Source: Psychrobacter sp.
GTDB taxonomy: Bacteria; Pseudomonadota; Gammaproteobacteria; Pseudomonadales; Moraxellaceae
Direction: 5' to 3'
DNA length: 64,000 nucleotides
Assembly: GCA_018260445.1 (NCBI GenBank)
Contig: JAGLBE010000002.1
Location: 277 to 64,276, forward strand
A model generated the notes under the pieces. The model was not told the DNA's origin and did no database searches. It saw only the letters and a list, made by a program, of their open reading frames with translations. Made by a program: the position numbers and the translations under genes. This document shows positions 17,087-26,161 of this stretch, piece after piece. Every line of letters begins with the position of its first letter. The stretch's first letter is position 1.

Positions 17087-19273
17087 TTATTTCAGCAACA
17101 ACTCATTCACCCGCTTTAAATAACCGGCGGGGTCTTGTAGCTGACCGCCCTCGGCCAATAAGGCTTGGTCAAATATCACTTGGGCCAGCTTATCAAAATC
17201 GCCGTCAAGCTGGTCACTGCTCTCCAATTTTTGAATCAGCGGATGGTTCGGGTTGATTTCCAAAATAGGATGGGTATCGGGTACTTCTTGCCCCATTTGC
17301 TTGAGCATTTGAATCAACTGTGGCGACAACTCGCCCTCTGGCGTGACCAACAATGCCGGGCTATCCACCAAACGGTTAGACACGCGTACGTCCTGCGCCC
17401 GTTCGCCTAAGGCGGTTTTGAGCTTATCCACCACGGGCTTTAGGCTCTCTTGCGCTTTTTGGGTTTCTGCCTTTTCGCTCTCGTCTTGTAACTCGCCAAG
17501 GTCAACCGCCCCTTTAGCGATGTTTTGCAGTGGCGTGCCATCAAACTCAGTTAAAAAGTTCATCGCCCATTCGTCAACACGGCTGGTCATCAAAATAACC
17601 TCGATGCCTTTTTTCTTGAACAACTCGAGTTGCGGACTATTTTTGGCAGCCACTAGATTTTCAGCGGTGAGGTAATAGATGGCCTTTTGTTCATCCTTCA
17701 TGCGCGCTTTATAATCGGCAAAACCGGTCTCAAAACCCTCATTGGTGGTGGTGTGATAGCGCAACAACTTAGCAATACGCTCTTGGTTGCTGGTATCTTC
17801 GCCCAGTCCCTCTTTGATAACATCGCCAAACTCGCTATAAAACTGCGCAAACTTGGCTTGTTTATCAGTATCTTCACTGTTGGCTAAGCTTGCTAACAAG
17901 GTTAAGATACGTCTTGCGTTACCGTCACGAATGGCTTTAACATCGCGCGATTCTTGCAGGATTTCACGGCTCACATTCAGCGGTAAATCGGCAGAGTCAA
18001 TCACGCCTTTGACAAAGCGCAGATACATCGGCAATAACTGCTCGGCATCGTCCATAATAAACACCCGCTTCACATACAACTTAAGGCCGCGTTGATGCTC
18101 GCGGGTATATAAGTCATGCGGTGCTTTTTTAGGGATGAATAATAACTGGGTGTATAAAACACGTCCCTCAACCCGATTGTGCGTCCACGCTAAAGGTGAC
18201 TCCATATCGTAGGTGATGTTTTTATAAAACTCGTCATACTCTTCATCGCTAATATCGGCGGCGGCGCGAGTCCATAAAGCACTGGCCTTATTGATGGTTT
18301 CCCACTCGTCGGTCAATACCATCTCGCCGCCAGCGGGCGCATCTGACTCATCCTCCTCCTCTTGCACATCTTCTTGCCAAACTTCTTTACGCATTTGAAT
18401 GGGCAAGCTAATATGGTCAGAGTATTTATTGACTAAGGTTTTGATTTTGGCACGGTCGAGGTAGTTGTCCTCGCCTTCGCTAAATTCTGGTTTAAGATGC
18501 AAGGTAATGGCTGTGCCACGGCTGTCTTTGGTGATGGCTTCGGTGGTAAATTTACCGGTACCATCCGACACCCAGCGCACCCCTGTACTGGCCGGTTCGC
18601 CCGCTTTTCGGGTTTCAACCGTGATGGTATCGGCGACGATAAAGCCAGAATAAAACCCTACCCCAAATTGACCGATTAATTGACCATCTTGCTTTTGCGA
18701 TTGTTTTTGCGCATCGGATAATTGCTCTAAAAAGGCTTTGGTGCCTGATTTGGCAATGGTGCCCAAGTTTTCGATGGTGTCCGCTTCGTTCATACCGATA
18801 CCGTTATCAATAAAGGTAATGGTTTTGGCGGCGTCATCAATGGCAATGCGTACTTTTAATTCGCCATCGTCTTCATACAAGCTATCATTGGCAGTGGCTT
18901 CAAAGCGCAACTTATCGCAGGCATCCGACGCATTAGACACCAATTCACGCACAAAGATATCGGCATTGGAGTATAGCGAGTGGGTCACTAAATGCAATAA
19001 TTGCGCAACTTCGGCTTCAAAAACGTGCTGTTTGGCTTCGCTAGTGTCACTAGCGCTGTTTTTAACCTCAGCTGTTTCGGTATCGGCTGTTTCGGCTGTT
19101 TCGGTATCGGCTGTTTCGGCTGTTTCAACAGTCTGTTTCTCGGCACTCGCCTTCTCAGTTTGGTCAGCCTTATCAGCTTTGTCAGTCGCTTTGGATGTTT
19201 CTGTATTTTTTGTATTTAAGGTGGCATCTGTAGTGTCGGTCGAGTCTATTGACGTGGTCGTGTTGTCGCTCAT
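17087..19273 (-). CDS. htpG: molecular chaperone HtpG (bacterial Hsp90) with long N-terminal extension
   Basis: ATP-dependent chaperone of the cytosol, 728 residues against about 625 in E. coli. The conserved ATPase domain starts only around residue 85 ([21 protein letters not shown]) and carries [17 protein letters not shown] and [11 protein letters not shown]. The middle and C-terminal domains follow normally. The first 85 residues are a low-complexity Thr/Asp/Glu/Ala segment with a direct repeat of the ETAETADT type. The start at 19273 has GAGGA at a good distance. No start codon with a site lies closer to the core, so the extension is probably made. A terminator follows. Confidence 0.95.
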   Translation of the reverse strand: MSDNTTTSIDSTDTTDATLNTKNTETSKATDKADKADQTEKASAEKQTVETAETADTETAETADTETAEVKNSASDTSEAKQHVFEAEVAQLLHLVTHSLYSNADIFVRELVSNASDACDKLRFEATANDSLYEDDGELKVRIAIDDAAKTITFIDNGIGMNEADTIENLGTIAKSGTKAFLEQLSDAQKQSQKQDGQLIGQFGVGFYSGFIVADTITVETRKAGEPASTGVRWVSDGTGKFTTEAITKDSRGTAITLHLKPEFSEGEDNYLDRAKIKTLVNKYSDHISLPIQMRKEVWQEDVQEEEDESDAPAGGEMVLTDEWETINKASALWTRAAADISDEEYDEFYKNITYDMESPLAWTHNRVEGRVLYTQLLFIPKKAPHDLYTREHQRGLKLYVKRVFIMDDAEQLLPMYLRFVKGVIDSADLPLNVSREILQESRDVKAIRDGNARRILTLLASLANSEDTDKQAKFAQFYSEFGDVIKEGLGEDTSNQERIAKLLRYHTTTNEGFETGFADYKARMKDEQKAIYYLTAENLVAAKNSPQLELFKKKGIEVILMTSRVDEWAMNFLTEFDGTPLQNIAKGAVDLGELQDESEKAETQKAQESLKPVVDKLKTALGERAQDVRVSNRLVDSPALLVTPEGELSPQLIQMLKQMGQEVPDTHPILEINPNHPLIQKLESSDQLDGDFDKLAQVIFDQALLAEGGQLQDPAGYLKRVNELLLK

Positions 19274-19452
19274 AAAATCCTCTTCAATAATTATTGATTT
19301 TTTTAGGCGCAATCGCTGATGGTATTATTGATCAGGATTGCTTAACAGTAACTAATCGGGGCACTGCCACAAATTTCAAGTTACCAAACGACAAATAAGC
19401 ATTTAAATTTATACAAAATAAGGCTACACTAATTTATATTATTCAGATTGCT

Positions 19453-20280
19453 ATGTATGCCGCCCGAAGAATGAGACTGCTTATGCCAGATAACAACGAT
19501 AAATTTAACCTATTTGGAGATTTATCCGATAGCGAAATTGAACGTTTTTTACTCGATAGCGCCGATACGGATTTAGAAACGCTTGAAATCTTAGACGATG
19601 AGCACCTAGAGCGAGACAATGATTTAACCCTGTACGATAATGTGTTAATCCATGATGATTTGGTAATGGATGACGATGTCGATCTCCATGATGGCACAAA
19701 AATTGGTAGCGACTCGCTCACTCGTGCCAATAGCGTGGCTAAACACCGCTTGCCAATGCCAGCCACCCAAAAATTGCGACAGTCTACCAATAAGCTAGAA
19801 AAAGCGCCAAACAAACAGTTGAAGAAAGATGAGGCGGAAAAAGTAGGAACTGGCGCTAACAAAATAGAGGTCATTGATAAGATAGAAGTCATTGATAAGG
19901 ATATTGTCGCTACGCCCATCGCTGTAACCAAGACAACAACCTCAATAACGGTCGTCAAGAGTGAGTTTGACCGTAAAATAGACGCTATTGAAACAAGTAT
20001 GCACGCCTTTAAAGCCCAGTTAAAGACCATTGCTGCGCTTTCTGACAGCTTTCACGACACCTCGTCAACAATGATGCAGGCGATACGCGATTTAGAAAAC
20101 CATGGCGATGATGACTTCTCTATTACGTATGAGCAAGCCTATCAAATGCGCGGTTGCCTACTGGCTGCGCGGCGAGCGTTTAATGAGGTGCCAAACTTTT
20201 ATGATTTGGTGGAGCAGGCGTGGGAGTATGACCTGTATACGTCACAAATGCGCCGTAAACAGCACCATGACGACCAATGA
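19453..20280 (+). CDS. hypothetical acidic protein
   Basis: A 275-residue protein that I do not recognise. The N-terminal 85 residues are strongly acidic (DLSDSEIERFLLDSADTDLETLE). A Lys/Asn-rich middle includes a direct duplication of an EVIDKI unit (18-bp DNA repeat near 19860-19900). The last 110 residues are predicted helical, with possible coiled coil (FDRKIDAIETSMHAFKAQLKTI). It is divergent from htpG and convergent with ispH. The true start may be ATG 19483, which gives MPDNNDKF; neither has a clear ribosome binding site. A 10-bp duplication TGACGACCAA spans the stop codon. Confidence 0.65.
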   Translation: MYAARRMRLLMPDNNDKFNLFGDLSDSEIERFLLDSADTDLETLEILDDEHLERDNDLTLYDNVLIHDDLVMDDDVDLHDGTKIGSDSLTRANSVAKHRLPMPATQKLRQSTNKLEKAPNKQLKKDEAEKVGTGANKIEVIDKIEVIDKDIVATPIAVTKTTTSITVVKSEFDRKIDAIETSMHAFKAQLKTIAALSDSFHDTSSTMMQAIRDLENHGDDDFSITYEQAYQMRGCLLAARRAFNEVPNFYDLVEQAWEYDLYTSQMRRKQHHDDQ

Positions 20281-20380
20281 CGACCAATAAAAAATTAAGC
20301 AATGAATAGCGTTATCCATCAGCAGCCTCATCTCAGCTGCGCCCAAACCCTAGCAGCCCGACTTGTGGACCAATAGACCT

Positions 20381-21331
20381 CTACACTTGCGTGGTTGGAA
20401 TACGCAGCGCTTTGGGTAGGCTAAAAGTAACGTTTTCTTCAATACCAGCGAGCTCATGTGGTAAATTGCCACCCCAAGCTTGCAGTTGATTGAGCACCTC
20501 TTGGATCAGTACCTCAGGTGCCGATGCGCCAGCGGTCACGCCCACTGCTTGCACCGAGGCAAACCATTGTTTATCCATCTCACCTGCATTGTCGATAAGG
20601 TATGCGGTACAGCCCATCCGCTCGGCCAATTCGTGCAAACGGTTAGAATTAGACGAATTGGGCGACCCCACCACCAACACCACTTCGCAGCGGCTGGCCA
20701 AGTCCTTGACTGCATCTTGCCTATTTTGGGTAGCATAGCAAATGTCATCTTTGCGCGGGCCTTCGATACTCGGAAACTTTGCCCGCAGCGCATCAATCAC
20801 CACAGCCGTGTCGTCCATCGACAAGGTGGTTTGGGTGACAAAAGCTAGGCTTTTGGCATTGTTCACTTGCAACTTGGCGACATCGGCCTCGCTTTCGACT
20901 AGGTGAATCTCGCCGCCATAACGACGGCTAAAACGCCCCATAGTGCCCTCAACTTCGGGATGACCTTGATGGCCGATTAAGACGGCATCCATGCCGTCGC
21001 GGGCAAATTTTGCCACCTCGATATGCACCTTGGTGACCAGCGGACAGGTGGCATCAAACACGGTTAAATCTCGGCGCTTGGCTTCATCTTCAACCTCTTT
21101 TGACACCCCGTGTGCTGAAAAGATGACGATAGCGCCATCTGGCACTTCGTTTAATTCTTCAACAAACACAGCGCCGCGGTTGGCCAAGTCGGACACCACA
21201 AATTTGTTGTGCACCACTTCGTGACGCACATAAATGGGCGGCTTAAAGCGGGCTAAAGCTTCGTTAACAATCGCAATAGCCCGGTCGACACCTGCGCAAA
21301 ACCCTCGAGGGTTAGCAAGATAAATTTGCAT
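20381..21331 (-). CDS. ispH: 4-hydroxy-3-methylbut-2-enyl diphosphate reductase
   Basis: Last enzyme of the MEP isoprenoid pathway: it reduces HMBPP to IPP and DMAPP using an iron-sulfur cluster. The 316 residues carry the three cluster cysteines Cys12 ([13 protein letters not shown]), Cys96 ([11 protein letters not shown]) and Cys198 ([11 protein letters not shown]). Substrate-contact elements [17 protein letters not shown] and the SxN-type [13 protein letters not shown] are present. The ATG is the family start. The gene is divergent from gmk, with 143 bp between them holding promoters. Confidence 0.97.
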   Translation of the reverse strand: MQIYLANPRGFCAGVDRAIAIVNEALARFKPPIYVRHEVVHNKFVVSDLANRGAVFVEELNEVPDGAIVIFSAHGVSKEVEDEAKRRDLTVFDATCPLVTKVHIEVAKFARDGMDAVLIGHQGHPEVEGTMGRFSRRYGGEIHLVESEADVAKLQVNNAKSLAFVTQTTLSMDDTAVVIDALRAKFPSIEGPRKDDICYATQNRQDAVKDLASRCEVVLVVGSPNSSNSNRLHELAERMGCTAYLIDNAGEMDKQWFASVQAVGVTAGASAPEVLIQEVLNQLQAWGGNLPHELAGIEENVTFSLPKALRIPTTQV

Positions 21332-21367
21332 AACATACCTTTGCAGTCAATAATGTATGAATAAACC

Positions 21368-21395
21368 TTCATAATCGCTCAGAAGTATTTATAAT
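21368..21395 (+). promoter_or_regulatory. candidate promoter for gmk
   Basis: TTCATA at 21368-21373 and a consensus TATAAT at 21390-21395 are 16 bp apart and point toward gmk, whose ATG lies 80 bp downstream. This is pattern evidence only. Confidence 0.45.
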
Positions 21396-21474
21396 GAGCA
21401 TATATACCATATTTAGGGTGCATTAAACAGACCCTAGCGGCCCTCATTTTTTTGATCAGCTAAAGAGACCCCTT

Positions 21475-22089
21475 ATGTTAGGCTCACTTTTTATTATTAC
21501 CGCCGCCTCTGGCACGGGTAAAACCTCGTTGGTCAAACAACTGATTGCCACCACCAACGATGTGGCGGTAAGTGTCTCGCACACCACTCGCGCGCCACGC
21601 CCTGGCGAGGTGGATGGTCATGACTATCATTTTACGAGCCAAGAGGCGTTTATTGGCGGCGTTAAAGCCGGCGACTTTTTAGAGCATGCACAGGTTTTTG
21701 ATAACTTTTATGGCACCTCGCAGCGCAGTGTGACCAAACAGCTTGACTCTGGTATCGATGTTATCTTAGAGATTGACTGGCAAGGGGCGTTGCAGGTTAA
21801 AAAAATATACCCCAGTGCAACGATGATTTTTATTTTACCGCCCAACAAGGCAACCTTGCGTCAACGCTTATCAAGCCGTGGGCAAGACAGCGAGGCGGTA
21901 ATTGAAGCCCGCCTAGCCGGGGCAGCTTTTGAGATGAAGCAATATGTGCATTTTGAGTATGTGGTGATTAATGACCAATTTGAGGCCGCCTTAGCAGAGC
22001 TTAAAGCCATCATTGTGGCCAAGCGCCAAACCATCGAGCGCCAACAGATACGATATGGCGACACCATCACCGAGTTGTTAAAGGCTTAA
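21475..22089 (+). CDS. gmk: guanylate kinase
   Basis: Phosphorylates GMP to GDP with ATP, an essential step in guanine nucleotide supply. The 204 residues are the usual length. The P-loop [11 protein letters not shown] is at 8-18 and the GMP-binding segment [21 protein letters not shown] follows. [11 protein letters not shown], the FILPP motif and the adenine-binding SRGQDS region complete the fold. It leads into rpoZ on the same strand, the usual gmk-rpoZ-spoT order of gammaproteobacteria, though an extended -10 before rpoZ suggests additional transcription. Confidence 0.97.
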   Translation: MLGSLFIITAASGTGKTSLVKQLIATTNDVAVSVSHTTRAPRPGEVDGHDYHFTSQEAFIGGVKAGDFLEHAQVFDNFYGTSQRSVTKQLDSGIDVILEIDWQGALQVKKIYPSATMIFILPPNKATLRQRLSSRGQDSEAVIEARLAGAAFEMKQYVHFEYVVINDQFEAALAELKAIIVAKRQTIERQQIRYGDTITELLKA

Positions 22090-22169
22090 CCCTGTTTTAG
22101 GGAGGTGTGTTTTGTAGCATCGTTTAATGTAGCATTGTTTAAAAAATATGGCTTTTTAACGCCTAAACT

Positions 22170-22178
22170 TGTTATACT
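22170..22178 (+). promoter_or_regulatory. candidate extended -10 promoter for rpoZ
   Basis: TGTTATACT is an extended -10 element about 50 bp before the rpoZ ATG. A good -35 hexamer is not visible, which is tolerated by extended -10 promoters. Confidence 0.4.
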
Positions 22179-22226
22179 ACTTGATTATTATCGACATCGC
22201 TTATAAAGTGATAACAAGAGGGTTTT

Positions 22227-22487
22227 ATGGCACGAGTCACTGTAGAAGACTGCTTACATGCAGTAGACAACCGATTTGAGCTGGTACTGGTAGCCAGTAA
22301 ACGTGCGCACCAATTGGCTAAGGGCTACGCTGAACCACTGGTTGAGGTGGATAATGATAAGCCGACGGTGTTGGCCTTGCGTGAAATAGCCGCAGGCTTA
22401 GTCACTAAAGATATTTTAAATCAACCGGACCACCACTTTGCTACCAACTCACTAGATTTGGCCTTGAGTAGCGGACACGGTTTCTAG
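22227..22487 (+). CDS. rpoZ: RNA polymerase omega subunit
   Basis: The 86-residue omega subunit helps beta-prime fold and contributes to ppGpp site 1 of RNA polymerase. Canonical segments are [33 protein letters not shown] and the [14 protein letters not shown] helix. AGAGG lies before the ATG. It sits between gmk and spoT, as in E. coli, but the spacer to spoT is over 700 bp and holds a terminator, so rpoZ and spoT are not one simple operon here. Confidence 0.97.
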   Translation: MARVTVEDCLHAVDNRFELVLVASKRAHQLAKGYAEPLVEVDNDKPTVLALREIAAGLVTKDILNQPDHHFATNSLDLALSSGHGF

Positions 22488-22601
22488 TAGCACTTGATGC
22501 TGGCGTGGGTATGGGTGTATAGCTATGGGTGTATAGCTGGACAGATAGCCATAGCCATAATCGTTAGTGTTTAAAGGCGCTAGTTAGATATTATCCTTAT
22601 T

Positions 22602-22640
22602 AAAAACCGCGAAACACAATTTGGGTTTCGTGGTTTTTTA
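22602..22640 (+). terminator. terminator after rpoZ
   Basis: Stem AAAAACCGCGAAAC pairs with GTTTCGTGGTTTTT with one G-T wobble, followed by T. It lies 115 bp after the rpoZ stop codon. Confidence 0.8.
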
Positions 22641-22675
22641 GTGCCTGGTTTTTAGGTTTTGGTGCGCCGTTTTTG

Positions 22676-22766
22676 GTGCTTAATTTTAGTCCTCAATTTT
22701 AGTGCTTAATTTTAGTGCTTAGTTTTAGTGCTTAGTTTTAGTGCTTAGTTTTAGTGCTTAGTCTTT
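22676..22766. repeat. seven-unit 13-bp tandem array
   Basis: Seven contiguous 13-bp units of the type GTGCTTAGTTTTA. Units 4-6 are identical, the others differ at one to four positions. No spacers. Same period as the arrays after ureG and map but unrelated sequence. Confidence 0.88.
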
Positions 22767-23239
22767 CGTAATCCGTTGTTAACGTCTGATTGCCATGTTA
22801 ATGTTCAATAAATCATCTTAAGGCGTTTGATAAGTTTTATAAATGCCAATCTTCGGCACCCATCTGCACACTTTGGCTTAAAAATTTGCTAACTTATTCA
22901 ATGAACAGCATATTTAGTCAGTTCGTGTTTCATCTATCGGCATCAATAATGCGTTTAACGGCAGATGCGACGATGCGTAAAGTCAAAGTCATATCGTCAA
23001 TAAGCCATGATATTCGTTTAATTCAGCTTTTTAACGATGTACTATTGACTTAAAACGAATTTTACGATTAATTAGAGGATTGGCTAACATTGTTAAACGC
23101 TTTTATTTGCGGCTTGTTTAAGGTTTTTGCCATGCCTCGTCATGCTGTGCTCTGCGTAATAAAACCGCTAGGTTTATTGACTAACACCCATTTTTAGTTA
23201 TACCCGTTTTGCCAATACTTGTTTACAAAGGATAGCCAA

Positions 23240-25603
23240 ATGACGTCCCTATTGCCGTCCGAACCGCCTAAAAAGCTGGTCACACAAAAAGAGCCTATCA
23301 TGTCTTCTACAGCGCTAAGCGATGCAAAAGCGCTTGTTACTCCTGCTAAAAAAACAGCGGTGACGGGTTTGACGACAGTGCTTGCAGGGCATGACAATAC
23401 TGTTACCCCCAAGTTCTATCCTCAAGGCTACCCTAAACTAAGTGCTTATTTGGTGGACGAGGCGTTAAGCAATTTGATGCGCGCGGTCGCTTATTTATCA
23501 GACAGCGAGAAACAAGATGTGCTCAGTGCGTGTCAGTTTGGCGATCGCGCCCATATCAAGGACTTTCGTAAATCGGGTGAGCCATATATCACCCATCCCA
23601 TTGCCGTAGCAGAAATTCTTGCCGGTTTTCATTTAGACCGTGATACGATTATTGCTGCTATTTTGCACGACACGGTAGAGGATACCGACGTCACCCATGA
23701 GGATTTGATTCACCATTATGGTTTGACGGTGGCGCTATTGGTTGACGGGGTCACTAAGTTAAAATCGACCACCCGCAATAAGCGCCAAAACAAAGCGGCG
23801 ACCTTTCATAAAATCATCTCGGCAACCCTGGATGACCCTCGGGTGTTGATTATCAAGCTTGCTGATCGGTTGCACAATATGTCCACCCTCGACGCGGTGA
23901 CAGAAGACAAACAGCGTTCGACAGCAGAAGAAACGCTAAGTTTTTATGTGCCCTTTGCCCGTTTAATGGGGCTTAACGATATTGCCGACTACATCGAAAT
24001 TTTGTGTTATCGCAACCTTGACCCCGTTATGTACACCACAATGTCTGATAAACTGTTGCAGCATGGGCTTGGGCGTCAATATCAAAAAGACAGCATCGAG
24101 CAATATCTAAACTATGTGTTACAGAAACACAAATTGACCGGCCATGTGCGGGTGCTTGAAAACCAAGTGGTGATTTACCGTCAGTTTTTTCGTAATCGTG
24201 GGGAAATTAATGACCTATTGCGCCATTATGCCTTTGAAGTGGTTCTGCACCGCGTCGAGGATTGTGATTTGCTGGCGAACTATTTAATTAAAAAATACAA
24301 TATTGCCAATGAGTATGTTGCCGACAATATTCGTCACCCCTTGCCGGGGGGCAACCAATCGTTAACCCTGACGTATCGGCGTGACAATGACACGATTAAG
24401 GTGATTATTTTAACCAAAAAAATGCAGGATGCGGCACGTCTTGGGGTGATTGGCTCTGAGCATGCCTCGGAGGTCAGCCGCTCGGTAATTAAGGCCTCAC
24501 TGCGCAATATGCAGGATTTAATTGACTCTGGCAAAGACAACCAAGGCGAGAGTTCAGAGTACGAAAACTTGGTCGAAACCATTGATGAGCTAACCTCATA
24601 TTTTAACAGCCGCAAGCTATTGTGCTATAGCCCCAAAGGGCGGGCTTATGAGCTACCCCGCGGCGCCACTGCCCTGGATTTTGCGTATGCCGTAGGCCCC
24701 AAAGTGGGCAACATAGCGGTTGGCGCTATTATCGATGGCCAAGAATCGACCTTAGGCTCGGTGCTAAAAACCGGGCAAACGGTTGAAATCGAAGTGGATA
24801 AAAATGCTAAGCCGAAAGCGGAATGGCTGGGCATTGTGGTCACCAGTAAAGCCAGCCAAATGCTGCGGCGCTGGTTTCGAGAGTTACCAGCAGACGAGCG
24901 GCAACAGCATGGCCAGCTGGCACTAGATAGAGCCCTTAGAACCTATGGTAAGTCTATAGATGATATCAGCGCAGCGGATTGGTCAGACTTGTTGCAGTGG
25001 CAAAATACTAACAGCAAAGCTGATCTATTCGAGCAAATGAGTGCAGGCAACCTATTGCCGCAGCTCGTGGTATCGCGCCTGTTTAGTGATGATGTGACCA
25101 AAATCCATGCCAAAGCACAACAAAGCGGCTTTGAGCTGCCCAATCAACTGTTATCAAACGCCAATGGCGTTGAGGTGCGTTTTGCCGGCTGTTGCAACCC
25201 TATTTTTGGCGACCCTGTGCTGGGCCATCTGACTGCTCATGGTTTGGTATTACATCGTCATAAATGTTATTCCATATTAAATAAGCAAAATGATAAGCCT
25301 TATGAGTTTGTGCAATTAAATTGGCATAGTGAGGCTGAAATTGTGCAGAGTATCGAACACCCCAGCGAGCGGCCGCACTTTACCGCTTATTTGCAAATTC
25401 ATCTCACCCTAAATGACGAGCAGGTATCTCATATTTTATATACGTTACGCCAGCTTAATATTGGCGTGCAAAAAATCGATACGCAAACCAGCTCTACCAT
25501 AATCCATGTCACTGTGCGCAGCCGCAGTCACTTAAAAGAGGCCATTGAAGCGCTGCGACCGCAAGTGGGCTTTGGTACTATTCGCCGCCTTTATCATTTA
25601 TAA
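23240..25603 (+). CDS. spoT: SpoT-type (p)ppGpp hydrolase, synthetase domain degenerate
   Basis: Long RelA/SpoT homologue of 787 residues that degrades (p)ppGpp. The N-terminal HD domain is intact, with ITHPIAVAEIL and the catalytic ILHDTVEDT (His143, Asp144, Glu147, Asp148). In the synthetase domain (about 235-420) the expected RxKxxxSIxxK, DLLAIRV and GYQSLHT motifs are replaced: the last reads GGNQSLTLTY near residue 370 and the QIRT..M...AE stretch is absent. TGS (KGRAYELPRGATALDFAYA), helical, zinc-finger (GCCNPIFGDP) and ACT domains follow. The start at 23240 has AAGGA eight bases upstream. A hydrolase-only SpoT is known from Acinetobacter. Confidence 0.93.
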   Translation: MTSLLPSEPPKKLVTQKEPIMSSTALSDAKALVTPAKKTAVTGLTTVLAGHDNTVTPKFYPQGYPKLSAYLVDEALSNLMRAVAYLSDSEKQDVLSACQFGDRAHIKDFRKSGEPYITHPIAVAEILAGFHLDRDTIIAAILHDTVEDTDVTHEDLIHHYGLTVALLVDGVTKLKSTTRNKRQNKAATFHKIISATLDDPRVLIIKLADRLHNMSTLDAVTEDKQRSTAEETLSFYVPFARLMGLNDIADYIEILCYRNLDPVMYTTMSDKLLQHGLGRQYQKDSIEQYLNYVLQKHKLTGHVRVLENQVVIYRQFFRNRGEINDLLRHYAFEVVLHRVEDCDLLANYLIKKYNIANEYVADNIRHPLPGGNQSLTLTYRRDNDTIKVIILTKKMQDAARLGVIGSEHASEVSRSVIKASLRNMQDLIDSGKDNQGESSEYENLVETIDELTSYFNSRKLLCYSPKGRAYELPRGATALDFAYAVGPKVGNIAVGAIIDGQESTLGSVLKTGQTVEIEVDKNAKPKAEWLGIVVTSKASQMLRRWFRELPADERQQHGQLALDRALRTYGKSIDDISAADWSDLLQWQNTNSKADLFEQMSAGNLLPQLVVSRLFSDDVTKIHAKAQQSGFELPNQLLSNANGVEVRFAGCCNPIFGDPVLGHLTAHGLVLHRHKCYSILNKQNDKPYEFVQLNWHSEAEIVQSIEHPSERPHFTAYLQIHLTLNDEQVSHILYTLRQLNIGVQKIDTQTSSTIIHVTVRSRSHLKEAIEALRPQVGFGTIRRLYHL

Positions 25604-25684
25604 AAGCTTAAATAATAGCGTTTTGAACGATACAACCTAGCTCTTTAATTCTTTAAATCTTTAAATCTTCAAAAAGGAATCATC

Positions 25685-26080
25685 ATGACCCGTCAAACCC
25701 TGCATACCGACCATGCCCCAGCCGCCGTTGGCACCTATTCACAAGCTGTCAAAGTGGCTGGTGCGGGTGCAAGCACGGTTTATGTGTCAGGCCAAATTGG
25801 TTTAGACCCAAACACCATGACCTTGCGCAACGGGTTTGCAGCTCAAGCGGCCCAAGTCATGGACAATATCGAAGCTATTTGCCTAGCAGCTGGCGGTAAG
25901 TTGAGCAATGTGGTTAAGTTTAATGTCTCTTTAACTGATTTGGCCGATTTTGATGCGCTAAATGCCTTGTTTGTTGAGCGTCTCGCCGAGCCTTATCCAG
26001 CACGGGCAGCGGTGCAAGTAGCGGCATTGCCCAAAGGCGCGGTGGTTGAAATTGAAGCGATATTGGTGATTGACGCCTAG
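25685..26080 (+). CDS. ridA: RidA family enamine/imine deaminase
   Basis: Hydrolyses reactive enamine/imine intermediates such as 2-aminoacrylate made by PLP enzymes. The 131 residues form the trimeric YjgF/Rid fold, with PAAVGTYSQAVK, VYVSGQIGLDP and the active-site arginine in YPARAAVQVAALPKGAVVEIEAI. AAGGA precedes the ATG. It follows spoT by about 80 bp on the same strand; three CTTTAAAT-type units lie in the gap. The spoT-ridA neighbourhood is common in gammaproteobacteria. Confidence 0.94.
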   Translation: MTRQTLHTDHAPAAVGTYSQAVKVAGAGASTVYVSGQIGLDPNTMTLRNGFAAQAAQVMDNIEAICLAAGGKLSNVVKFNVSLTDLADFDALNALFVERLAEPYPARAAVQVAALPKGAVVEIEAILVIDA

Positions 26081-26161
26081 ATTGTGGCAAACTGTAGAAG
26101 ATGCGCGGCGGTTCGCATAATGCTAGACTAGACGACTATTGATTAAAGAGATTGTATAACG

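Larger units (their letters stand above)
22488..23239. other. long rpoZ-spoT spacer
   Basis: About 750 bp without a gene. It holds two 14-bp duplications (GGGTGTATAGCTAT units near 22510-22545), the rpoZ terminator (22602-22640), a seven-unit 13-bp array (22676-22766) and a possible promoter (TTGACT at 23045-23050, TTAATT 17 bp later). I see no coding region in it. Confidence 0.6.

Noticed and set aside
18738-19319. A 193-codon plus-strand frame opposite the htpG start
   Set aside because: It is the antisense shadow of the Thr/Ala/Glu-rich HtpG extension and core; its composition (Ser/Val/Ala runs) mirrors that repeat and it has no ribosome binding site.
19443-20030. A 195-codon minus-strand frame opposite the acidic hypothetical protein
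   Set aside because: Ser/Leu/Val-rich antisense translation of an acidic coding region. The plus-strand frame is longer, though its function is also unknown, so some doubt remains.
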